Below, one piece after another: positions 26,764 through 36,386 of a stretch of 64,000 nt of DNA. A program made the translations under genes and the position numbers. The first letter of the stretch is position 1. Each line of letters opens with the position of its first letter. The DNA comes from an uncultured Christensenellaceae bacterium. Lineage in GTDB: Bacteria; Bacillota; Clostridia; Christensenellales; Borkfalkiaceae. The stretch lies in the NCBI GenBank assembly GCA_910588645.1, contig CAJUOY010000006.1, positions 11,043 to 75,042 on the forward strand, in the 5' to 3' direction. The notes beneath the pieces are model-generated. The model worked only from the letters and a program-made list of their open reading frames with translations. It did not search any database and had not been told where the DNA came from.

Positions 26764-26792
26764 AATATATCACGTGCATAAAAATAAATCAA
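26764..26792 (-). promoter_or_regulatory. Promoter of the amino-acid ABC operon
   Basis: Minus strand: TTGATT (26792-26787), 17 nt, TATATT (26769-26764). Upstream of it (26822-26835 and 26853-26866) lies a 14-bp direct repeat ATTTTTGTGAATAA, 31 bp apart, a possible regulator site. Confidence 0.7.
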
Positions 26793-26958
26793 CTGTTTTT
26801 ATATAGAAATTATTTTTATACATTTTTGTGAATAAATTTTCATTTTAGGCTAATTTTTGTGAATAACACACAGCCTTTAATCCAACCGTTTAATTTGGGT
26901 GCGGGTATGTCGAAAAAATGAAAATATTGTAAAATAACGCACAGTTTCTGATAAGTAC

Positions 26959-26987
26959 TTGCAAAATTTACCTTTATATGGTAAAAT
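26959..26987 (+). promoter_or_regulatory. Promoter of the V-ATPase operon
   Basis: TTGCAA (26959-26964), 17 nt, TAAAAT (26982-26987), start near 26994, 31 nt before the first gene. Confidence 0.72.
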
Positions 26988-27024
26988 GTTTTAGATTTAA
27001 TCGCAATTCATTTTGGGAAGATAT

Positions 27025-27342
27025 ATGAACGATATTATACAGTCGATAACCGAGGCGGAAAACAGGGCTTCGGAAATAAAGGCTAAGGCTTTGGAAAGGG
27101 CAACGGAAATTTCCGCTGCGGCAGAGGAGAAGTGCGCGCGCATTGCAAAGGAGTGCGCCACGGACTGTAAAATTATGCGCGAGACGGCCGTAAACAACGC
27201 CGTTAAGGACGCGGAAGCTCAGTATGATCTTGCCATAGAAAAAAAGACGGCGGAAAGCAGAGCTTACGCCGACGCTCTTATAAAAAAATCCGGACCTGTT
27301 GCGGCCGAAATAGCGGGGAGAATAGTGCGTGGCAGTTGCTGA
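27025..27342 (+). CDS. ntpF: V-type ATPase G/H (peripheral stalk) subunit
   Basis: Small Ala/Glu/Lys-rich helical protein of 105 residues, the peripheral stalk partner of subunit E. It is called NtpF in Enterococcus hirae and G/H in archaeal-type enzymes. The whole chain reads as one long coiled coil with heptad-like spacing (IKAKALERATEISAAAEE). Identification rests mainly on its place at the head of an operon in the exact E. hirae order. The ATG at 27025 has GGGAAG upstream; a TTG four codons earlier is less likely. It overlaps the next gene by 14 nt. Confidence 0.8.
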   Translation: MNDIIQSITEAENRASEIKAKALERATEISAAAEEKCARIAKECATDCKIMRETAVNNAVKDAEAQYDLAIEKKTAESRAYADALIKKSGPVAAEIAGRIVRGSC

Positions 27343-29332
27343 AATGCGAAAACTCAATCTCGTCGCCATGTCGTACGACAGGGACGAAATCCTCAACGCG
27401 TTGCAGCGTACGGGCGCGGCCGAAATAAAGAGCCATACCTGTACGGAAAATGCCGTGCCGCTCGAACTTGACGGTTCGGCGCTTAGCGAAGCGGCGGCGC
27501 GCACGGAGAGAGCCCTGGAAATACTCGAGGCCGGGATTGACGAATACAACAAGGAAAATAAAATAAAGACCGACGATCTGAAAAACGGGTTTACGGTAAC
27601 TTATTCGGAGTTTATGTCGGCGGGATATTCCAAGGAGCGCGCGGACGCGGTTACCGAGCGCATTTTTTCGTTGGATGCCGAAAGAAAAATGTTGACGGGG
27701 CGCATATCCAAGCTCGGCGAGGACTTGGCTTCCGCTACGATATATTCAAAACTTTTGAGGCCTTTTTCGGATTACAGAGATAGGTCGCGCGTCAGGGTGA
27801 GGCTGGGCGTAATTTCATCTGCGGCAGCGGAAAATTTAAACGCGCTGTCCGCGGACGAGCCGTTTGCTTTCGAAGTATTGAATGTCGAGGACGGCAATTC
27901 GCTTATCGCCTGCGCGTTTCATAAATTTTTTGAAGGTGATAACGCGCTGGGCGCGTTGAACTTTGCGCAGTGTCCCTATTCGGAAGGGACGGGCGCGGGG
28001 CTCTGCGAAAAATACCGCGCGGAAAGAGAGGAAGCCAAGGCAAGACTTAAAGAGATAGCTAACGAATTTAAAGAGCTTGGCGAAGAAATCAAAACTTTAA
28101 AAATATATTGCGACTATCTTTTGTTCGAGCTTGAAAAACTCAATGCCGGCGGAAAGATGCTGAAAACGGACGCGACCTTTTTGTTGGAAGCCTATGTGCC
28201 CAAGACTGCGGAACAGGCGGTCGGCGGGGCTCTCGACGAGGTTTCTTCCGCTGTGTATTACGAGTTTTCCGATCCCGGCGAGGACGAAATGCCGCCCACG
28301 CTCTATAAAAACAATAAAGTAGTGGAAAACTTTGAAACTATAACCAATATGTATTCGCCCGTCAACGCGCGGGAATTCGATCCGAATGCGGTTATGGCCT
28401 TTTTTTACAGCCTGTTCCTCGGTTTTATAATGGGGGACGTCGGCTACGGCGCCATAATGTTCCTGGGCGGCGGATTCGTCTATTTTAAAAAGCGCGGAGA
28501 GGACGGAGGTTTAAAAAGACTTGCGGGCGTGTTTGCGATAGGCGGCATATTTGCGATTATCTGGGGATTTTTATTCAACTCGATATTCGGGATACCTATG
28601 TTTGCAAGCTCAATAATTCCCGACGCGCAACGCAGCCGTTGGAGTCTTATGGGTATACAAGTGCCGTCGGTACTTTTGATAAGTCTCGAAGTGGGCGTGT
28701 GTCATCTGATGGTCGGATATATTTGCCGCGCCGTTCAATGTATGCGCCGCGGACAGTTCTGGGACGGAATATTCGAGGGCCTCGTATGGGCGGTATTTTC
28801 GATAGGCGTAGGCCTTGCGATTGCGGGGCTTATAGACGAAGCCGAAATGCCTATGCTTGCCTACGTCGGCGGTATTACGGCGGGAGCTATGCTTGTCGTC
28901 GCTATGCTGACCGCAGGGAGAAAGGAAAAACTTTTGGGTAAGTTTACAAAGGGCTTCGGCGCGGCTTACGGCATAATAAACTATGCTTCCGATATTCTCA
29001 GTTACGCAAGGTTATACGGACTTATGCTTTCGGGCGCGGTCATAGCGCAGATCATATCGGGTTATGCAGTGACGGGAATGAACGGCAGTACGGGATTTTT
29101 AATGAGCGGCAACCCCGCGCTAATAATTTTGGGCGTGATACTTCTCATAGTGGGACACACTTTCAATCTTGCGATAGGTCTTTTAGGCGCGTATATACAC
29201 GACGCAAGGTTACAGTACGTTGAATTTTACGGAAGATTTTTTGAGGGCGAGGGCGAGCTTTTTGCCCCGCTCGGCAGTAATCATAAATTTATAAAACTTG
29301 AAAAAGTAACAACAAACGGAGGTTTTTTATGA
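27329..29332 (+). CDS. ntpI: V-type ATPase subunit I (a subunit)
   Basis: Membrane stator that forms the ion half-channels against the K ring. The first ~320 residues are a soluble, partly coiled-coil arm, and the rest has seven to eight helices. It includes FYSLFLGFIMGDVGYG and the SYARLYGLMLSGAVIA segment, which holds the essential arginine of the family. The start is GTG at 27329 with GGGGAG 8 nt before; an ATG at 27344 is the alternative. It ends by overlapping ntpK by 4 nt. Confidence 0.93.
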   Translation: MAVAEMRKLNLVAMSYDRDEILNALQRTGAAEIKSHTCTENAVPLELDGSALSEAAARTERALEILEAGIDEYNKENKIKTDDLKNGFTVTYSEFMSAGYSKERADAVTERIFSLDAERKMLTGRISKLGEDLASATIYSKLLRPFSDYRDRSRVRVRLGVISSAAAENLNALSADEPFAFEVLNVEDGNSLIACAFHKFFEGDNALGALNFAQCPYSEGTGAGLCEKYRAEREEAKARLKEIANEFKELGEEIKTLKIYCDYLLFELEKLNAGGKMLKTDATFLLEAYVPKTAEQAVGGALDEVSSAVYYEFSDPGEDEMPPTLYKNNKVVENFETITNMYSPVNAREFDPNAVMAFFYSLFLGFIMGDVGYGAIMFLGGGFVYFKKRGEDGGLKRLAGVFAIGGIFAIIWGFLFNSIFGIPMFASSIIPDAQRSRWSLMGIQVPSVLLISLEVGVCHLMVGYICRAVQCMRRGQFWDGIFEGLVWAVFSIGVGLAIAGLIDEAEMPMLAYVGGITAGAMLVVAMLTAGRKEKLLGKFTKGFGAAYGIINYASDILSYARLYGLMLSGAVIAQIISGYAVTGMNGSTGFLMSGNPALIILGVILLIVGHTFNLAIGLLGAYIHDARLQYVEFYGRFFEGEGELFAPLGSNHKFIKLEKVTTNGGFL

Positions 29333-29772
29333 CAACGGGATCGGTTATAGGCATTATGGGTATTGCGCTTTGCGTACTTTTATGCGGGGTTGGCTCCGCT
29401 TTGGGTCTCTACAAGACGGGCAGCGCGGCTGCCGGCGTTTTGGGAGAAAACCCCAAAAAATTCGGTAAAGTGCTGGTACTCGTTCTGCTTCCCGCAACGC
29501 AGGGTATTTACGGGTTCATTATCGGTATTATCGCTTCGGGTAACGTTGCGGCTATAGAGACGGCGGAGGCCGGTTGGATGATGTTCGGCGCGGTGTTGCC
29601 TATGGCAATTTCCGGACTTGTAACGGGCATATTCCAGGGCAAGTCTGCCGTGAACTGTATCTATGCGGTAGGCAAGCAGGATTCTTTGGGCGGTAAACTT
29701 ATAATTTACCCCGCAATGATCGAGTTCTACGCAATTCTCGGACTTATTATTTCAATAATGCTCGTAGCTTAA
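29329..29772 (+). CDS. ntpK: V-type ATPase membrane rotor subunit K, Na+-type signature
   Basis: Rotor-ring proteolipid of 147 residues with four helices (two fused hairpins). The residues that bind Na+ in E. hirae NtpK (L61, T64, Q65, Q110, E139) are all kept here as L54, T57, Q58 (LLPATQG), Q103 (FQGKSA) and E132 (AMIEFYAILG). This argues for Na+ rather than H+ transport. The start overlaps ntpI in an ATGA arrangement. Confidence 0.94.
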   Translation: MTTGSVIGIMGIALCVLLCGVGSALGLYKTGSAAAGVLGENPKKFGKVLVLVLLPATQGIYGFIIGIIASGNVAAIETAEAGWMMFGAVLPMAISGLVTGIFQGKSAVNCIYAVGKQDSLGGKLIIYPAMIEFYAILGLIISIMLVA

Positions 29773-29776
29773 TATT

Positions 29777-30349
29777 ATGAGTAAGGAAGATATTGTCGAA
29801 AGAATAATTACCGACGCTCAGAATGAGGCGTCGGCCATAATTGCCGAGGCGGAAAAGAGAGCTGACGCGGCCGTAAAGGAAGCCGAACTCAGAGCCGAAC
29901 GCGATAAGGCGGGAGCAAGGGCGGAAGCGGATATGCGCGTAAAGGCGATAACCGAAGGCCGCGCGGCTTCCGCACGTTTGGATTGCGCCAAAATTGAGCT
30001 TGCGGAAAAACGCAGGGTTCTCGAAGCCGTGTATTCTGAGGCGCTTAAACTGCTCTCGGAAATGGACGAAAAGACTTCGCTAAAATTGGCGGAGAAGCTC
30101 TTGTCCCAATATGCGGAAAAGGGCGACGAAATAGTTTTTTCCAAGGAATACAAATATTGTGACGGAGTTAAGAAACTGGAAATAGTTAAAAAACTCGGTT
30201 TGACGGTTTGTAATAATAGGGAAGACATCGGCGGCGGGTTCGTTTTGAGAGGCAAGACTTCGGACAAGGACACGTCCTTTCGGGCGTTGTTGGAGGCGGA
30301 CAGGGAACAGAATATATCCGATATAGCGGTCGGGCTGTTTGCGGGTTGA
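29777..30349 (+). CDS. ntpE: V-type ATPase subunit E
   Basis: Peripheral stalk subunit: the N-terminal half is a long charged helix (AEKRADAAVKEAELRAERDK) that pairs with NtpF, and the C-terminal half is a small globular domain ending GGGFVLRGKTSDKDTSFRALL. The 190 residues fit the family. It starts 4 nt after ntpK and ends touching the start of ntpC. Role and partners are from the family and operon position. Confidence 0.9.
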   Translation: MSKEDIVERIITDAQNEASAIIAEAEKRADAAVKEAELRAERDKAGARAEADMRVKAITEGRAASARLDCAKIELAEKRRVLEAVYSEALKLLSEMDEKTSLKLAEKLLSQYAEKGDEIVFSKEYKYCDGVKKLEIVKKLGLTVCNNREDIGGGFVLRGKTSDKDTSFRALLEADREQNISDIAVGLFAG

Positions 30350-30351
30350 GT

Positions 30352-31329
30352 ATGGCAAAGGACGTAGTTTACACAAACGGAATAATTGCCGTCAGGGAGA
30401 CGGCTCTGCTCGGACCTAAGTTAATCAAGATGTGTTCGATGTCCGCGGATGAGGCGTTCAGATTTTTGATTGACGGCGGGTTCGGAAGGGGCGCTTCCGC
30501 GCATTCGGTTTACGAATACGAAAATCTGCTTATTTCTGACGAGACCGAACTCAACGATTTTGTGCGCGAGTACGCGCCGTCAGTTGCGGAGAAAGCTTAT
30601 TTTTCCGCGCCGAGGGATTTTCATAATGCCAAGGCCTTAATAAAGGCTAAGTTTACGGGAGCGGATGCCGCCAAAATGCTGGCTCCCGACGGACTTGTGT
30701 CATCGGAAGTCATTTTCGATTGCGTTGAGTCAGGCGATTTTACTCCCCTCTACAAAGAATTGAAAGAGACCTGCGAGGAGGCCGTAAAATTATTTACAGC
30801 AGAGAACGGCGGCGAGGTTTCGGGCGCGGATATCGGCGTATTGTTCGAGCGCGCCAAATATAGATATTTGCTTTCCGCCTGTAAGCGAAATGCTTTTTTG
30901 AAAAAACTTGTGATAAAAAAGGCCGATATGACCGACATACTGTCGGCGTTTCGTTCGGCGACCGTGGAAGCGGCGCTCAAAAATTCTCTCGCGGTAGGCA
31001 AAATTAAAAGCGAGCAGATAGAGGCGTTGTTTGCCGAGGACGGTTCAAAGGCGATCGAACTGTTCGAAAAAACTCCTTACGGGGATTTCGTCAAGGAATG
31101 CGTGCGGGCGAGGTCGGAAGGCAGGCCTCTTACCGACGCGGAAAAGAATATAGATAATCTTGAAACGGATGTACTCGCGGAGAGAAGATATGAACTCAAA
31201 GCCGCGGAGCCCTTTATTTATTACGTGTTGAGAAGACGGGCGGAGAACGGCAATTTGAGGATAATTTTCGTGTGTCTCTTGGCAGGGCTTTCCGAATCCG
31301 AGATAAGAAAGCGGCTCAGAGCCGTATAG
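30352..31329 (+). CDS. ntpC: V-type ATPase subunit C (d subunit)
   Basis: Central socket protein (V-type d/AC39 family) joining the rotor axle (D/F) to the K ring. All-helical, 325 residues in three similar helical bundles, with the conserved ending RAENGNLRIIFVCLLAGLSESEIRKRLR. The ATG at 30352 is preferred. A TTG two codons upstream overlaps the ntpE stop. Translation is probably coupled to ntpE. Confidence 0.9.
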   Translation: MAKDVVYTNGIIAVRETALLGPKLIKMCSMSADEAFRFLIDGGFGRGASAHSVYEYENLLISDETELNDFVREYAPSVAEKAYFSAPRDFHNAKALIKAKFTGADAAKMLAPDGLVSSEVIFDCVESGDFTPLYKELKETCEEAVKLFTAENGGEVSGADIGVLFERAKYRYLLSACKRNAFLKKLVIKKADMTDILSAFRSATVEAALKNSLAVGKIKSEQIEALFAEDGSKAIELFEKTPYGDFVKECVRARSEGRPLTDAEKNIDNLETDVLAERRYELKAAEPFIYYVLRRRAENGNLRIIFVCLLAGLSESEIRKRLRAV

Positions 31330-31340
31330 GAGGGGAAAAG

Positions 31341-31658
31341 ATGCAGGGTAAAATAGCTATCGTCGGCGACGGTGAAAGCATTACCGTATTCAAGGCCGCA
31401 GGCGTTGCGGCGTTTCCCGCCGAAAACGAAGAGCGCGCCAGGGAAATAATAAGAAAAGCGGCAAAGGACTACAAGGTCATATTTATTACGGAAGAGCTTG
31501 CAAGGCCGCTTGAAACATTTTTAAAGAGATTCGATGAAGAACCGTATCCCGTAATATTGTCCGTGCCGTCAAAAAACGGTTCCACGGGTTACGGGACGGA
31601 AACGCTCAAACGCGCTATGGAGCGCGCGCTGGGCGTGGATATACTTTTCAATAACTGA
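31341..31658 (+). CDS. ntpG: V-type ATPase subunit F
   Basis: Small Rossmann-like subunit of the central rotor (NtpG in E. hirae, F elsewhere), 105 residues: [18 protein letters not shown] at the start, [13 protein letters not shown] centre and the family's [11 protein letters not shown] near the end. The ATG at 31341 follows a strong SD (AGGAGGGG). It regulates ATP hydrolysis and couples subunit D to C. Confidence 0.92.
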   Translation: MQGKIAIVGDGESITVFKAAGVAAFPAENEERAREIIRKAAKDYKVIFITEELARPLETFLKRFDEEPYPVILSVPSKNGSTGYGTETLKRAMERALGVDILFNN

Positions 31659-31693
31659 TAGGTGAACTTTTCACCGCAAGCAAGGATAATTTT

Positions 31694-33454
31694 ATGGGAA
31701 AGACAGTTAAAATTTCAGGCCCCCTGATCATTGCGGAGGGTATGGCCGATTCTAAGATGTTCGACGTCGTGAAAGTTTCGGATAAGGGACTCATCGGCGA
31801 AATAATAGAACTCAGGGGGGAAATGGCCTCCATACAGGTTTACGAGGAAACGGCGGGGCTCGGTCCGGGCGAAGACGTTGTTTCCACGGGGGAACCTCTT
31901 TCGGCCGAACTTGCGCCCGGTCTTATGTCGGGTATTTTCGACGGTATTCAAAGACCGCTGATTTCGCTCTGCGAAAAGTACGGTTCCAGAATTTCCCGCG
32001 GGGTTACCGTAAATAACCTCGACCGTCAAAAAAAGTGGAATTTTATTCCCTGCGTTAAACCCGGCGAAAAAGTTTCCGAGGGGGACGTTTTAGGCTCGGT
32101 CAAAGAGACCGAACTTATCGATCACAGAATTATGGTTCCCAACGGAATTAACGGTGAAATCGTTTCCATAGAGAGCGGGGAGTTCACTATAGAGGAGACC
32201 GTTGCCGTCATACGCACGGCAAACGGGGACAAGCCCGTATGTATGTTAAGAAAATGGCCCGTAAGAAAGGGCAGGCCTTATAAGGAAAAACTTTCGCCCG
32301 AAACTCCTATGATCACGGGACAGAGGGTAATAGATACGCTGTTCCCCATTTCAAGGGGAGGCGTTGCCGCAGTGCCCGGACCTTTCGGAAGCGGTAAAAC
32401 TGTCGTCCAGCACCAGCTTGCAAAGTGGGCGGACGCGGATATTATAGTGTACATCGGTTGCGGAGAGCGCGGAAACGAGATGACCGACGTTCTCAACGAA
32501 TTTCCCGCTTTGAAGGATCCAAAGAGCGGTGAACCGATTATGAAGAGAACGGTGCTGATAGCAAATACTTCCGATATGCCCGTTGCCGCGCGTGAAGCCT
32601 CTATCTATACCGGCATTACCATTGCGGAGTATTTCCGCGATATGGGATACAACGTCGCTATAATGGCGGACAGTACGTCGCGCTGGGCGGAAGCTCTGCG
32701 CGAGATGAGCGGGCGTCTTGAAGAAATGCCCGGAGACGAGGGTTATCCCGCATATCTTGCAAGCCGTCTTGCGGAGTTCTACGAGCGCGCAGGCATCGTT
32801 AAAATCCTCGGCAAAGAGGAAAGGAGAGGTTCTGTTACCGCAATAGGCGCTGTTTCACCTCCCGGCGGAGACTTGTCCGAGCCCGTCTCTCAGGCCACTT
32901 TGAGAATAGTAAAAGTATTCTGGGGGTTGTCCGCTTCGCTTGCGTACAAGCGTCATTTCCCCGCTATCGACTGGCTTATAAGCTATTCCTTATATGCTGA
33001 CAAGATGAAGAACTGGTTTGACGAAAATATCGGTTCGGAGTTTTTTAGATACCGCGGTTTTATAATGCGCGTATTGCAGGAAGAGGCGGCTCTCGATGAA
33101 ATAGTGAGACTTGTAGGCGTGGACGCGCTGTCGTCAAGGGACAGACTGACTATGGAGACGGCAAAAATTATCCGTGAAGATTACCTGCATCAGAATGCTT
33201 TCGACGACGTGGACACCTATTCGTCGATAAAGAAGCAGTGCCTTATGCTCCGACTGATATGCGAATTTGACGAACGCGCGAGGGAAGCTATAGAAAATTA
33301 CGCGGATATAAACGCCGTGCTTTCCTGCTCATGTAAGGAAAAAATCGGCCGTGCAAAGTATATAACGGAAGACAATTTGGCTGAGTTCGATGCGATTTCC
33401 GGCATAATAAATACCGAATTGAAGGCTCTTGCAAGGGGTGAAGGCGATGTTTAA
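31694..33454 (+). CDS. ntpA: V-type ATPase catalytic subunit A
   Basis: Catalytic subunit that hydrolyses or makes ATP. The 586-residue chain has the beta barrel, the bulge (non-homologous) domain, the P-loop GPFGSGKT (about residues 229-236), the GER motif GCGERGNEM and [22 protein letters not shown]. The A-specific insert distinguishes it from F1-beta. It starts 35 nt after ntpG and overlaps ntpB by 8 nt. No sign of an intein. Confidence 0.97.
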   Translation: MGKTVKISGPLIIAEGMADSKMFDVVKVSDKGLIGEIIELRGEMASIQVYEETAGLGPGEDVVSTGEPLSAELAPGLMSGIFDGIQRPLISLCEKYGSRISRGVTVNNLDRQKKWNFIPCVKPGEKVSEGDVLGSVKETELIDHRIMVPNGINGEIVSIESGEFTIEETVAVIRTANGDKPVCMLRKWPVRKGRPYKEKLSPETPMITGQRVIDTLFPISRGGVAAVPGPFGSGKTVVQHQLAKWADADIIVYIGCGERGNEMTDVLNEFPALKDPKSGEPIMKRTVLIANTSDMPVAAREASIYTGITIAEYFRDMGYNVAIMADSTSRWAEALREMSGRLEEMPGDEGYPAYLASRLAEFYERAGIVKILGKEERRGSVTAIGAVSPPGGDLSEPVSQATLRIVKVFWGLSASLAYKRHFPAIDWLISYSLYADKMKNWFDENIGSEFFRYRGFIMRVLQEEAALDEIVRLVGVDALSSRDRLTMETAKIIREDYLHQNAFDDVDTYSSIKKQCLMLRLICEFDERAREAIENYADINAVLSCSCKEKIGRAKYITEDNLAEFDAISGIINTELKALARGEGDV

Positions 33455-34817
33455 AGAATATAAGACTATACGTGAAGTTGTCGGCCCCCTTATGCTTGTC
33501 GAGGGCGTCGAGGGAGTAAAGTACGACGAACTTGTCGACGTGGTTTGTTCAAACGGAGAAATAAGACACGGCAAGGTGCTTGAAGTTAACCGTGATAAGG
33601 CCGTAGTTCAGCTCTTTGAAAATTCTCAAGGGTTGCATATTGCCTCCGCAAAGGCAAGGTTTACGGGGCACGGACAACAGCTTGCCGTGTCCAAAGAAAT
33701 GCTTGGAAGGGTTTTTGACGGAATGGGCAATCCGCGCGACGGCGGCGCCCCCGTTATTCCCGAAAAGATTATGGACATCAACGGCGAACCGATAAATCCC
33801 GCGGCGAGAGATTATCCCGACGAATTTATACAGACGGGCGTTTCGGCAATCGACGGTTTGAATACGCTTGTCAGGGGACAAAAGCTGCCCGTATTTTCTA
33901 TGAGCGGTTTGCCTCACGCGGAGCTTGCCGCGCAGATAGCGAGACAGGCTAAAGTTAAGGGAAGCGATAACAAGTTTGCGGTAGTATTCGCCGCAATAGG
34001 AATTACGTTTGAGGAAGCGCAATTCTTCGTGGACGACTTCAAGCGCACGGGCGCGATAGAGAGAACCGTTCTATTCACCAATCTTGCAAACGATCCTGCG
34101 GTCGAGCGTATCGCTACTCCCCGTATGGCGCTTACATGTGCGGAATACCTGGCTTTCGAATGCGGTATGCACGTTTTGGTAATTATGACCGATATAACAA
34201 ATTATGCGGAAGCGTTGAGAGAGGTCTCCGCCGCACGCCGCGAAGTGCCCGGCAGAAGAGGTTATCCCGGTTATCTGTACACCAATCTCGCTACGTTATA
34301 CGAGCGTGCTGGCAGAATAAAGGGCTCGGAAGGTTCAATCACTCAGATACCCATTCTGACTATGCCGGAGGACGATAAAACTCACCCCATACCCGATCTT
34401 ACGGGCTACATTACGGAAGGACAGATAATTCTTTCACGCGATCTTTACAAAAAGGGTATTAATCCTCCCATAGACGTTTTACCCTCGCTTTCCCGTCTTA
34501 AAGATAAGGGAATAGGCGAAGGCAAGACGCGCGAAGATCATGCGGGCACAATGAACCAGCTTTTCTCGGCATATGCAAGCGGAAAGGAGAGCAAGGAACT
34601 TGCTGCGATTCTCGGCGAGGCCGCGCTTTCGGATACCGATAAACTCTATGCAAAGTTTGCAGAAGAGTTTGAAAAAATATATCTGAATCAGGGCTTCGAC
34701 GCCGACCGTTCGGTGGAGGAGACTCTCGATATAGGTTGGGAACTTTTGAAAATACTTCCTAGAAGCGAATTGAAGAGAATTAAGCAGACGCTCATAGACA
34801 AATATCTGGGCGAATAA
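33447..34817 (+). CDS. ntpB: V-type ATPase regulatory subunit B
   Basis: Non-catalytic nucleotide-binding-fold subunit alternating with A in the head. It lacks a P-loop, with [16 protein letters not shown] in its place, as in the family. It also has [34 protein letters not shown]. The start is the ATG at 33447 (MFKEYKT) with AAGGGG upstream, inside the end of ntpA. An upstream in-frame start (33429) is unlikely. Length 456 residues. Confidence 0.97.
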   Translation: MFKEYKTIREVVGPLMLVEGVEGVKYDELVDVVCSNGEIRHGKVLEVNRDKAVVQLFENSQGLHIASAKARFTGHGQQLAVSKEMLGRVFDGMGNPRDGGAPVIPEKIMDINGEPINPAARDYPDEFIQTGVSAIDGLNTLVRGQKLPVFSMSGLPHAELAAQIARQAKVKGSDNKFAVVFAAIGITFEEAQFFVDDFKRTGAIERTVLFTNLANDPAVERIATPRMALTCAEYLAFECGMHVLVIMTDITNYAEALREVSAARREVPGRRGYPGYLYTNLATLYERAGRIKGSEGSITQIPILTMPEDDKTHPIPDLTGYITEGQIILSRDLYKKGINPPIDVLPSLSRLKDKGIGEGKTREDHAGTMNQLFSAYASGKESKELAAILGEAALSDTDKLYAKFAEEFEKIYLNQGFDADRSVEETLDIGWELLKILPRSELKRIKQTLIDKYLGE

Positions 34818-34830
34818 CGGAAAGGGCGAT

Positions 34831-35460
34831 ATGGCGAGACTAAACGTGAACCCTACGCGTATGGAGATGAAAAAGCTTAAAGCAAGACTCGATACGGCAA
34901 GGAGGGGACATAAATTATTAAAAGATAAATCGGACGAGATGATCAGGCGGTTTTCCATAATCATAAGGGAAAACAAGCGGCTGAGAGAGGAAGTCGAACG
35001 GGAAATAAGCGAAACGTTGAAGCAGTTTTCCGCAGCCCGCTCGGTCACGCCCTCTTATCAGGCGGAGGCGGCCTTTGCTATGCCGTCCGTATCCGTTTAT
35101 GCCGAATGCGCAACTGGGAGCGTTATGGGGGTGGAAGTGCCGTCCGTAAAGGCCGACAGTATTAAGAGATCCGACGGTCTGCCCTATGCCTATTCGGAAA
35201 TTACAAGCGAGGCCGACTATTCGGTCGAACGCGCGGCGGTGTTGATACCTAAGATGTTGGAACTGGCCGAGACGGAAAAAACGACGAGAATGCTCGCCGC
35301 CGAAATAGAGAGAAATAAGCGCCGCGTCAACGCTTTGGAATACGTAATGATTCCGCAACTCGAAGAGACGATAGCTTATATAAAATCAAAGTTGGATGAA
35401 AACGAACGCGCTGCAGTCGTGCGTCTGATGAAGGTAAAGAGCAATTCAAACCGTCAATAA
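34831..35460 (+). CDS. ntpD: V-type ATPase subunit D
   Basis: Central axle of the rotor, 209 residues, mostly two long antiparallel helices. The family start is plain (VNPTRMEMKKLKARLDTARRG HKLLKDK, read with a break here). The C-terminal helix includes RRVNALEYVMIPQLEETIAYI. It is the last gene of the nine-gene ntpFIKECGABD-order operon and is followed by a strong terminator. The E. hirae ntpH and ntpJ (K+ transport) genes are absent. Confidence 0.95.
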   Translation: MARLNVNPTRMEMKKLKARLDTARRGHKLLKDKSDEMIRRFSIIIRENKRLREEVEREISETLKQFSAARSVTPSYQAEAAFAMPSVSVYAECATGSVMGVEVPSVKADSIKRSDGLPYAYSEITSEADYSVERAAVLIPKMLELAETEKTTRMLAAEIERNKRRVNALEYVMIPQLEETIAYIKSKLDENERAAVVRLMKVKSNSNRQ

Positions 35461-35499
35461 TCAAAAGTTGTTTGCTTATTTATATAGAGCAAATAATTA

Positions 35500-35548
35500 A
35501 AGCCCGATATTTTATTAAATAAAAATATCGGGCTTGCTTTTTGTTTTT
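35500..35548. terminator. Terminator of the V-ATPase operon
   Basis: A perfect 14-bp stem (AAGCCCGATATTTT at 35500-35513 with 35522-35535) is followed by GCTTTTTGTTTTT. It also lies just past the stop of the convergent PII-like gene. Confidence 0.88.
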
Positions 35549-35918
35549 AATCTTTTTTATCGTCCGCCTCGTTTTCAGTTTCCCGGACTGGGGAAACGGC
35601 AGGCGCGGCGTTTATACCTACGACGTCGTCTACGGGTAATGAGAAGGCTATGCCCTGACCTTCGGTCTTTAATCCCGCGTGCTGATACAGCGCGTGTAAA
35701 ACTTTATCCTTGATATCCGCGGGTACCAATATCATTACGATCTCTTTGTCGGGCTGAATGGTTATGTGAAAGAATTGTTCGGCCTCTTTGTTAGCCGTGC
35801 CGCGAGCGTGAATTACCGTACCGCCGCGCGCGCCCACTTCCTTGGCGGCATCCATAACCGTCTCCGAAAAACCCGTGTTTACTATACATAATATCATCTC
35901 GTATCTTACGTCGCTCAT
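35547..35918 (-). CDS. PII-like signalling protein (second)
   Basis: GlnB-superfamily ferredoxin-like fold, 123 residues. Family features: beta-1 MILCIVNTGFSETVMDAAKE, GGTVIHARGT where the T loop starts, and KEIVMILVPADIKDKVLHAL, which resembles the PII B-loop region. An acidic disordered tail follows. The classic uridylylated tyrosine loop is not recognisable, so it belongs to the PII-like rather than canonical PII group. It overlaps the preceding PII-like gene by 4 nt, in an operon with a DUF1538 membrane protein that it may gate. Ligand unknown. Confidence 0.78.
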   Translation of the reverse strand: MSDVRYEMILCIVNTGFSETVMDAAKEVGARGGTVIHARGTANKEAEQFFHITIQPDKEIVMILVPADIKDKVLHALYQHAGLKTEGQGIAFSLPVDDVVGINAAPAVSPVRETENEADDKKD

Positions 35919-36379
35919 TGCTTGTTTTCCTCCTTGACGGCCATTCTGTTGTTGCTTAAAAAACCATAGATCAGGGCGCCTATAAGGCTCGATATAGGCA
36001 GCGTGCAGGAAACGCCCTTTCCGTCCTTTATGGTGTTGAATTTTTCTTCGAGAAGATGCATTGCGTCCGGAACTTTATTTTCCTGTATGACGCTGAAAAT
36101 TACCGCCTTTTCAGAGTCTGTCAGACCGAGCAAATCCAACATTTTGGCATTTGCCGTGCCGTGAGCAAGCGCAACCATTTGCATATTTACGTCGAAAGAC
36201 TGCAAAAGATCGAGGTAATACTCCGCTTTTTTTCTGCCGACAACGGTAACAAGCAGTTTAAGCTTGTTGGAGGTTACTGTGTTGGAGACGGGGCGAAGCT
36301 TTTGCGCTACGCGCTGCCGCAGTTCTTTTTTCAGGAGGATCGCTTTTTCTTTGCGATCCGATATTTTTTTATCGGACAT
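35915..36379 (-). CDS. PII-like signalling protein (first)
   Basis: Second PII-like protein, 154 residues: a basic N-terminal helix of about 35 residues precedes a ferredoxin-like core (KLKLLVTVVGRKKAEYYLDLL, then MVALAHGTANAKML). A Leu-rich end (LIGALIYGFLSN) may contact the membrane partner. It has no transmembrane signal. The SD AGGTGAG is good. It sits 7 nt after DUF1538 and overlaps the next PII-like gene by 4 nt. Two unlike PII-like subunits beside one membrane protein suggest a hetero-oligomeric regulator; this is inference. Confidence 0.72.
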   Translation of the reverse strand: MSDKKISDRKEKAILLKKELRQRVAQKLRPVSNTVTSNKLKLLVTVVGRKKAEYYLDLLQSFDVNMQMVALAHGTANAKMLDLLGLTDSEKAVIFSVIQENKVPDAMHLLEEKFNTIKDGKGVSCTLPISSLIGALIYGFLSNNRMAVKEENKQ

Positions 36380-36386
36380 AGCTCAC

